Shown here in pieces: positions 57,663-64,000 of a DNA stretch of 64,000 bases. The stretch is from Acanthococcus lagerstroemiae. Its lineage: Eukaryota > Arthropoda > Insecta > Hemiptera > Eriococcidae. The notes under the pieces are model-generated. The model saw only the letters and a program-made list of their open reading frames with translations. It had not been told where the DNA came from and did not search any database. The stretch is taken from assembly GCA_031841125.1 (NCBI GenBank), contig CM063113.1, forward strand, positions 27,177,312 to 27,241,311. Direction: 5' to 3'. Position numbers and translations under genes: made by a program. Every line of letters begins with the position of its first letter. Positions within the stretch are counted from its first letter, which is position 1.

Positions 57663-58116
57663 TTATATATAAAATTTTTGTATATTTTTTCTTACCATTT
57701 ACTTTTCCGCTTTTCATTACATTTTACAACTTCCCTTTCTATTTTCCATTCCAGTTACCATTTAACATTATCCATTTACAATTTACCATTTTCAAAAATT
57801 TTATAAAGAAATAATAATGGATCATGTAACATTTTAATAAAATTGACAAGCGACTATGATTTCATGAATAATACAAAAAAAATTTTCAGGAAAAAATATG
57901 ATGTAAGCTTGAAAAGTATTAATAAATATCAAATAAAATATGATATCCCTCACAAAAGAAATCTGAATACTATAAAAATTAATAGGGATAAAAATGCGAG
58001 ATTTACTTTCGGTATTTCTGAAAAACCTGAAACTAAAGATAGTAAAACTGTTGCATGCAATAAAGAAGAAACACCCAAAGATTCTAGAACAAGGAAAAGT
58101 TGTATTAAATCAAATA

Positions 58117-58863
58117 CAGTAGACGCCGCTTATTAGAACCACTTCGGGACCATAGAAAATTGGTTCCAATAACCGAATGGTTCAATTACCCGAAGTACAA
58201 AAAGAAAAGTTCGGTTTATACATGAAATTAGTGTACAGTACATTATTACACATTAGTACTCGCAAGTACACGTCAGGTAGGTTTAATAAATTTGTCGAGG
58301 GTCGACTGCGTTTTACTCTCTTCTAAAATATTACAAATAAATTGCTCGTACTTAAAGTGTTGTTCGAACCCTTCTTCGTCAGCTCGTCTCTGAACTCCTC
58401 TCCTGAGCACAGTAAGTGCTGCAGTCATTTCTCGTGCTCTTGGCGGTTGCTCATCATCGGTGTCACTATCATGATCTTCCCCTTGTTGGACTGAATCCTG
58501 TTTATCGGTTGAGAACGTAGCAAGTGCTGCATCACAAATTTCCTCTTCAGTGAGAGTTGCTGTAGTTTGAAGATTTGTATCGATGTTGATCCATTCGTCA
58601 TATTCATTATCTGAGAGATCTGCTGGTTTTTCAGGGCTTGGTAATTCATCCTCTTCTTCTTCAGAATGAGTAAATCCACCATGCCGGAAACAGTTTCGTA
58701 TTGTCTCACGTGCACGTCAACGTGATACAATTAAACGAAATGTTGGTTCTATTAAACGCTTGATTTTATGTGTAAAAGAATACATCCGTTCCGTTACTAC
58801 AGGTTTTGGTTCTAATAGGCGAATGGTTCAATTATCCGTGGTTCAAATATGCGGCGTCTACTG
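58117..58863 (-). mobile_element. Deletion-derived pogo/Tigger element
   Basis: Terminal inverted repeats CAGTAGACGCCGC on both ends, with TA on both sides (58115-58116, 58864-58865). Both ends also share GGTTC/GAACC-rich sub-terminal sequence (ACCGAATGGTTCAATTA). Internally only the end of a transposase gene remains. 747 bp. Pogo/Tigger assignment rests on ends plus coding. Confidence 0.85.
58273..58722 (-). pseudogene. Tigger/pogo transposase C-terminal remnant
   Basis: Minus-strand frame reading CFRHGGFTHSEEEEDE, EYDEWINIDTNLQTTATLTEE, then an acidic stretch and a helical C-terminus ending at TGA (58273-58275). This is the usual C-terminal region of Tigger-type transposases (FR..GF, then W..I, then LT.EEI). 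The DNA-binding CENP-B/HTH and DDE catalytic parts are absent. Confidence 0.75.
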
Positions 58864-58945
58864 TAATAATAATCTAGCCATAAAACCAGGTAAACACAAA
58901 GAAAATCAAAATGACAATAAGTTTGATTGTAGTTATTAGTATCGT

Positions 58946-60759
58946 CGGAAAGAGCGTAAGACGTCGAATTTTTCAAAATTGGGCCTCCGATTCAAAAATG
59001 TGTACTCACGTTGAAAAAAGCTTATCAGTAAACGCTATGTCATATAGTTTCTACATGGCGTTTGAACTTCGAATTACGGCAGATTTTGCTAGTTGGTTCC
59101 CTTTTGCTGAATAGCGTCTATATATGGAGGGTAGTAGAAGGATGCAGCTTTCGCACTACACCGCACAGAGTGCTCCACCAGCGCTGGTTGTCAAAATATA
59201 ATATGCAAAACTTTTCAGACAACCCTCGTAATTGATTTTTAGGTTACAGAAGACAACCGACCAAGTTAGACCTTTCATCAACTAACTCATTTTCTGCTCT
59301 AAATCGAGAACAAGGGGTATCGGTAGACTTGAGACTACATCTATAGTACAAAATTATACGTATTACGGCATCCCGTGTACGTAATTATCGAAATAAACCG
59401 TGTGTGTGGAACAGAAGGGCTCTACCTCGGCTGCTTTTTTCGGATTCGCACTCGAGTAACATGCACATACATTATAGAGTACCTTTTATAAGAGTTGGTC
59501 TACACCTATAGATATAGACACGCTACTGCTGCGCGGTTTATCAGATCTAGCGGCTGTCTCGATGATCGGTGAACCGTAAGTGCGAGTGCGCTCGGCAACG
59601 ACGAGATCGAAATTTACGAACCGCGCGGTGCTATTTTCTTCGTTCTCTCTATTTTCGATTGCGAATATTCGAGAATATACGCGACAGAGAAAGACTACCG
59701 AAAAGCAGAACAATATAGAAAACGCAGAGAGACGGAGTGGGACAGAAAGCACCGAGATACAGCGCGGCTCCACGTTAAAACATTAAGCCAAGGGCGTTAC
59801 TAAAGGTTAAAAGACAAGCATAATGTACGAGAGTTCAAGTTCCTCGAGAGACGGTAATTTCGCGTTATCTGCACCGTTTATCTCACCTAAAACGGAAGAC
59901 GTTCTAATGTAAAGATTATACAATAAAGCCATCCCCGCCATAAACTTGCAACGGAACGTTTAAATAACCCGCAGCGAGAGCGTGTTCTCTTCGGCAACAC
60001 ACGAACCCGTCCGTGCATTCGTGTATCTTCAAAAGTGCTAAACGTTCTCGGTTTCAAATCAAACACCCCCCGACTATGTACACTGTGGTACACTAAACAA
60101 CAAATCCCGCCACGCTTCTGATTGGCAGGACAGAGGACACGCGATTAGAAATATACGTACCCCCCCCCCTCGTACACAGACCCAACTTACATGAGCGAGT
60201 ATTTTCAGAAACTCGAGAGTCGAGATCGGCTAGATGAACCAACACTGTTACTCCGATAACAATAATTGGGTTGATACCCAAAAAGCCCCCGGTTTAACAA
60301 CTAAAAATCCTTCTGGACACAATAATTCTTGATCATTTAGCATACGCTTGGAAACACCAGAGTGCAGACATTCCGCATGGTGTTTGGAATGAAATACTCC
60401 CCCTCCCAGTTCATTTTGAGTGCACAAAGTAAAATCGACAAACAACGAAGACATTCATATTGGACAGAATGTTAGCAAAAATGGCTATACCGAGGGTCAG
60501 CCTGTTTTGATGTGCTTAGAATCGAGTTCTAAAACAAACCGTTTTCAAAAACCCGCCACCTTTGTTAGAATTTGGAATATACGTTGTAAAACGATTAAAG
60601 ATCGTCAGTCAATCACAAATATTAATTATAAATAAATTATAAAAATGAAGAGATTTTAGTTTTATTTATCTTTCAGGTGATTTCATATAAGTTTTAATTA
60701 TTTTTTTAATTTTTATTTAAATTTTTTAAATTCGAAGATTAAATTATAGCTATCTTCCA
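58946..60759. other. Unassigned sequence
   Basis: No recognisable gene. ORFs at 60248-60454 (-) and 60420-60635 (+) are unassigned. C run near 60160. Confidence 0.3.
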
Positions 60760-60865
60760 TTCGTGAAAATCAGAATCATGTTTCGCTGCTGCAAACTGTG
60801 TGACGTTATTACTATTTAATATTGGTAGCATCGCGCTTCGAAAATGCGCGAAGTTATTATTTTTT
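60760..60865 (+). mobile_element. Copia leader fragment with primer site
   Basis: TGGTAGCATCGCGC at 60823 and its flanks (AAAATCAG...GTGACGTTATT before; TTCGAAAATGCGC..GAAGT after) match the leader of the Copia element at 61780-61910. Appears to be a diverged LTR-end/leader remnant of the same family. Confidence 0.5.
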
Positions 60866-61544
60866 TCCCCTTTGTTGAGCTGTCATATTATTGTGTTCTT
60901 TGAGTGTACCGTAAATATTTCTACCACAAATTCATCGATTTTTTACGATTATATGCGTGTTGGGGTTAATTTATTTCGCTTCGTATCCGCAAAATAATAT
61001 TTTTTCGCGAAAATAATATTTTTTTGCAAAAATAATATCTTTTCCTGTACTTGTACGCTACTCTCGTTCGTTTATCACTCATTTACATCTTCCTTCATCT
61101 TAGAGTTTGCGGTTACGTCTATATTTCGATCCTGATTCAATAAAAAATAAATATTCACACGATGCCTATTTCATCCGGCAACATTATGACGAGTTCTATA
61201 TGATAAAACGAAAGAAAAGTTTGTCATTTCAAAAAGGACATACGACTTCCCAACTTTGAACAGCTGTAGATAAAAATACAATGTTACCAACAGTGCCAAT
61301 TGAAGTTTCTCGTGTTCACCGAAGAATGCTCTACACGTTAGACAAAAAGAACACGCAACAAACTCTATTCTGCATACCAAAATTCCCTCCTGAAACTTTA
61401 AACGTGTTATTGGAAATTTTGCTCGGCTTCGTTTATGCCCTTTTTGCTATGACATCGTCATTTCTAATATTTCGGAGCAGAGAATTGTTGAGGCGGAACA
61501 ATTTTTTCGCCCCTAAAGTAGAGGCTAAGAGTGCGCGCTGCGCG
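60866..61544. other. Unassigned AT-rich sequence
   Basis: T-rich runs and AATAATATTTTTT repeats near 60990-61040. The 61281-61592 ORF is not recognised and runs into the NUMT. Confidence 0.3.
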
Positions 61545-61553
61545 GCAATCACT

Positions 61554-61762
61554 AAATGGATTAATTTCATTTATATTAGTAATTTATTATAATTCAAATT
61601 TTGTTTTAGTTTTTAGAATATTAGTTATTATTATAAATCGATTAGGTGATTTAATAATATTAGTTATATTAATATTATTTTTAAATTTATTAATAAATTT
61701 AAATTTAATATTATATATTAATTTGATAGAATTAAATTTATTATTTATATGCTTCAATATCG
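61554..61762 (+). pseudogene. Nuclear copy of mitochondrial ND5 (NUMT)
   Basis: About 85% AT and translates to a membrane-type stretch SFILVIYYNSNFVLVF, followed by RILVIIINRLGDLIIL. The LVIYY...NR(L/I)GD pattern is the conserved region of NADH dehydrogenase subunit 5. Reading AGA as Ser and ATA as Met (invertebrate mitochondrial code) improves the match, so it is a mitochondrial fragment in nuclear DNA and not a nuclear gene. About 70 codons, roughly residues 100-180 of ND5. Likely non-functional. Confidence 0.75.
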
Positions 61763-61943
61763 TTGACTAAATAAAATCAGTTCTCAGCTTGCATGCCAAC
61801 ATGGTGTTACGTTTATTTTAATATGGTAGCAGTCGCGCGGTTTTCGAAATGCGCCGGAAGTATTAAATTTTTTCTCTCGTTGAATTGAGGCTGGATAGTC
61901 TGTGTCGCATTGAGGCTGGATAGCCTGTGCTAAATAATTGAAG
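61763..61943 (+). promoter_or_regulatory. Copia LTR end, primer site and leader
   Basis: AATAAAATCAG near 61770, then TGGTAGCAG at 61824-61832, which fits a primer site complementary to the 3' end of an insect initiator Met tRNA (inferred). GAGGCTGGATAG-type phrases at about 61887-61925 are duplicated. Gag begins at 61944. Confidence 0.55.
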
Positions 61944-62480
61944 ATGGACACCCAAATTCCGATACCGATTTTTAAGCCGAAAGATGTGGCATATGACGTG
62001 TGGCGGTTCAAATTTATGTTGCTGCTGGAGATGCGGAACTGTCGGGAGAACGCCGAATGCCGAGAAAAACCCACCAACATACAAGACGACGAGTGGAAGA
62101 AGAGAGAAACCAAAGCGAAAATGCTGTTTTCATCGGCGGTAGATGTGGACCTAATCATGGAGTGTGAGACGGCATACGAGATGATGTCTAAACTTGACAA
62201 CCTCTACATGAAGAAGAGCAAAGCCCGACAGGCATTGATCGAGAGAAAAATTAGCCGACTACGTTTTGACGAAAAGGAAGAAACAGATAAGTTTTTTGAT
62301 ACGTTTGAGCGCCTCATTCGAGATCTAAAGAATGCTGGTGGCACGGTTGATCGAAAGAGGAAATTGGCCTATCTTATAATGGCGTTGCCGGATTCGCTCG
62401 ACCATATAACCGAAACTATCGATTTGATATTCCCGAAGAAATACGTACTGTTGACTATATACGGGAAAAATTGTCTCTGA
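61944..62480 (+). CDS. gag: Copia gag, N-terminal part
   Basis: ATG at 61944 (MDTQIPIPIF). The protein has a Copia-type gag (UBN2/retrotran_gag) layout: VWRFKFMLLLE, then the DEWKKRETKAKMLFSSAVD region, YEMMSKLDNLYMKKSKAR, FDTFERLIRDLKNAGG and YLIMALPDSLDHI. A frameshift near 62430 separates it from the downstream zinc-knuckle part; the frame as it stands ends at 62480. Forms the Copia particle. Confidence 0.8.
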   Translation: MDTQIPIPIFKPKDVAYDVWRFKFMLLLEMRNCRENAECREKPTNIQDDEWKKRETKAKMLFSSAVDVDLIMECETAYEMMSKLDNLYMKKSKARQALIERKISRLRFDEKEETDKFFDTFERLIRDLKNAGGTVDRKRKLAYLIMALPDSLDHITETIDLIFPKKYVLLTIYGKNCL

Positions 62481-63815
62481 GAGACGAAGTAAAAAAGGAC
62501 GATGTTCCGAAATCAGGTGAAAATGACGAAAAACAGGTATTCGAGACGAATGTAGAAATAACCTGTTACAGATGCCTTGGCAAGGGGCACATCGCTAAGG
62601 ATTGCAAAAATGAGCGCGTCACAAACCCTGATCGACGGGGAAATGGAAATCGATGGAATTCCAGAGGTGGTCGCGGTCAATTTCGTGGGAATCATCGCGG
62701 ACAAAGTCGTTTTCGGAGTCATAATCGAAGTCGAGATGGTCAAGACTCAGAGAGAACAAGTAAGAGCTTTCATTCCAAAATCGTCGGTTCGTTCATCGCT
62801 GAAGTGGACGTGAATGCTGGTCGTGTCGAGTCGGAAAATGGGATGATTTGGATCGTAGACAGCGGCTGTACAGCTCATCTGGTAAATGACGATCGATATT
62901 TCGACCAATCCGTTCATCTGAAGGAGCCAGTGTTCGTAAAGCTGGGGAATGGGCAAAAGGAAAGAGCTACGAAAATTGGTAACGTAAGATGTCGAGTCCG
63001 AGGGAATGTGATCGAGGTTAAAAATGTTTATTTTTCGGATAAACTTGAGAAAAATTTTCTTAGCGTCTCGTGTATCACCGATGCAGGGAATTCTGTTGTG
63101 TACGCAGCCAATACGGCGAAGATTTTTAACCATGATAAATTATTATTGGCTACAGCTGAGAAACGAAAATGGCCTCTATGTGCTTAGTGCGGAAGTGGAC
63201 GTTAACGTAACTGTTGAGGTAAACTCACATAGTATATGGTCTCGAAAAGAAGAGTTTCATCGAATTTTAGGGCACATAAATTTCAATGATCTTGAGAGAA
63301 TGTGTGCACTGCAGGTGCTGGAGGGTCTTCCAAAAAAACTCGAATCTGTGTACTTGAAATGCGATATTTGTCTAAAGTCCAAAATGAATCGTAAACCATT
63401 TAAATGTAATCGTGTTCGTGCGAGTCGAATCATGAAAATTGTTCATACTGATGTTAAAGGACCGTTCGATGTTACCGGTTTTGACGGATCGAAGTATTTC
63501 GTATGTTTTGTGGACGATTTTAGTCATTTAGGGACCGTATATTGTATTAAGTCAAAAGATCAAGTGTCTGATTGCTTCGAATCCTATTGTAGGTATATGA
63601 TGAACATTACTGATAAACGTATTGCAGAACTCCGGTGTGATAACGGTACAGAGTATTTGAATGGTAGGATTTACAGGTTAGCTCGTGAATTGGGTTTTCG
63701 TGTAGGACCATCGCCTGCGTATGAGCATCAGTTAAACGGCACAGCAGAAAGGTATATGGGTGAATCTCTGAATAACCAGAAAATTGTAGTAACCAGGAAT
63801 TTTCTCTACAACTAA
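62440..63815 (+). pseudogene. pol: Copia pol: zinc knuckle, protease, partial integrase
   Basis: Follows gag in a shifted frame. CYRCLGKGHIAKDC (CX2CX4HX4C knuckle), an Arg/Gly-rich linker, then protease with IVDSGCTAHLVND (active-site DSG). After a frameshift near 63160, the GAG-pre-integrase zinc region (FHRILGHINF ... CDICLKSK) and the integrase core: VHTDVKGPF, LRCDNGTEYLN and NGTAERYMG (D, D, E). It stops at 63815 (LYN-TAA) before RT, so RT and RNase H are absent in the window. 3'-truncated Copia. Confidence 0.85.
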
Positions 63816-64000
63816 GAACATGAAGTAACTTGTTTTTTTTTTTAATCAATAGCGAAGAACCCCCTTATTACCGACAACAATCTCTCAGTCATCCTCATCG
63901 CACTAGAACTGAGGAAGGTACTCAAATAGAGTAAAAGTTCCATCGTAGTATACTGTAACCAACTTCGATTTTCGACTGTAGTTGACCGTAGGTTCATTAT
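63816..64000. other. Unassigned sequence to window end
   Basis: Starts with a poly-T of about 14 bases near 63830. No recognisable content. Confidence 0.3.

Larger units (their letters stand above)
57864..58939 (+). pseudogene. Unrecognised Lys/Asn-rich ORF split by a pogo element
   Basis: ATG at 57864 (MNNTKKIFRKKYDV). Runs in frame to 58116, where the pogo/Tigger remnant sits; on its far side the same frame continues from 58866 to TAG at 58937-58939 when one TA is removed, giving 108 residues. It is basic and Asn/Lys-rich, with no domain I recognise. The clean reading frame before the insertion suggests that it was coding when, or shortly before, the element landed. Confidence 0.45.
57279..58945. 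other. AT-rich island with divergent ORFs (possible viral or foreign origin)
   Basis: A markedly AT-rich block that begins just after the LINE A-tail and ends near 58945. It holds two divergent intron-less frames, 57298-57662 (-) and 57864-58939 (+, interrupted), separated by about 200 bases of A/T-rich spacer with TTATATATAA. Asn/Lys-rich composition and compact divergent layout recall large AT-rich insect DNA viruses or symbiont DNA, but I recognise neither protein. Confidence 0.4.

Overview
The window looks like a transposon-dense, gene-poor stretch of an arthropod nuclear genome, most likely an insect. The evidence is the mixture of element types: Copia and Gypsy-type retroelements, Jockey-like and RTE-like LINEs, hAT, pogo/Tigger, MULE and Helitron remnants, many MITEs, and a nuclear mitochondrial fragment that reads best with the invertebrate mitochondrial code. 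I found no convincing intact host gene, no rRNA or tRNA gene, no CRISPR array and no bacterial-type operon. Nearly everything coding is a broken mobile element, and the main interest is the nesting, which can often be solved to the base.

Layout. 1-10190: three copies of a long tandem unit, roughly 3.1-3.6 kb. Each holds the tail of a MULE transposase, a hairpin MITE, a TATA promoter, a 142-bp minisatellite and the start of a gag-like ORF. Copies 2 and 3 carry a pogo-like MITE that copy 1 lacks; copy 1 carries a 1.07-kb solo LTR that copy 3 lacks. 10512-11032 is a large foldback. 13650-21772 is bounded by inverted CAGGGTGTCCATTCT ends and holds an RTE-like LINE split by a nearly intact Gypsy-type gag-pol element, then a truncated hAT transposase. 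22.5-30.2 kb is a Jockey-like LINE split just before its stop codon by a 3.16-kb TIR transposon of unknown family. 32.1-37.4 kb is a Copia element split by a Helitron and by a small LINE.

37.4-51.9 kb is mostly unassigned, with two degenerate AAGACTC-type arrays that flip polarity at their midpoints, an RTE-like fragment and microsatellites. 52.1-57.3 kb is a second Jockey-like LINE with a 744-bp insertion in ORF1. 57.3-58.9 kb is a very AT-rich island with divergent intron-less ORFs, one split by a pogo/Tigger remnant. 61.5-61.8 kb is a NUMT of ND5, followed by a second Copia element (gag, protease, partial integrase) that is cut off at 63.8 kb.

Five insertions (pogo in the AT-rich ORF, Helitron in Copia, TIR element in the LINE, 744-bp insert in LINE ORF1, MITE in the tandem units) have clean empty sites or target duplications, so the order of events can be read from the sequence. 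Family names come from motif recognition by eye; no database search was run.
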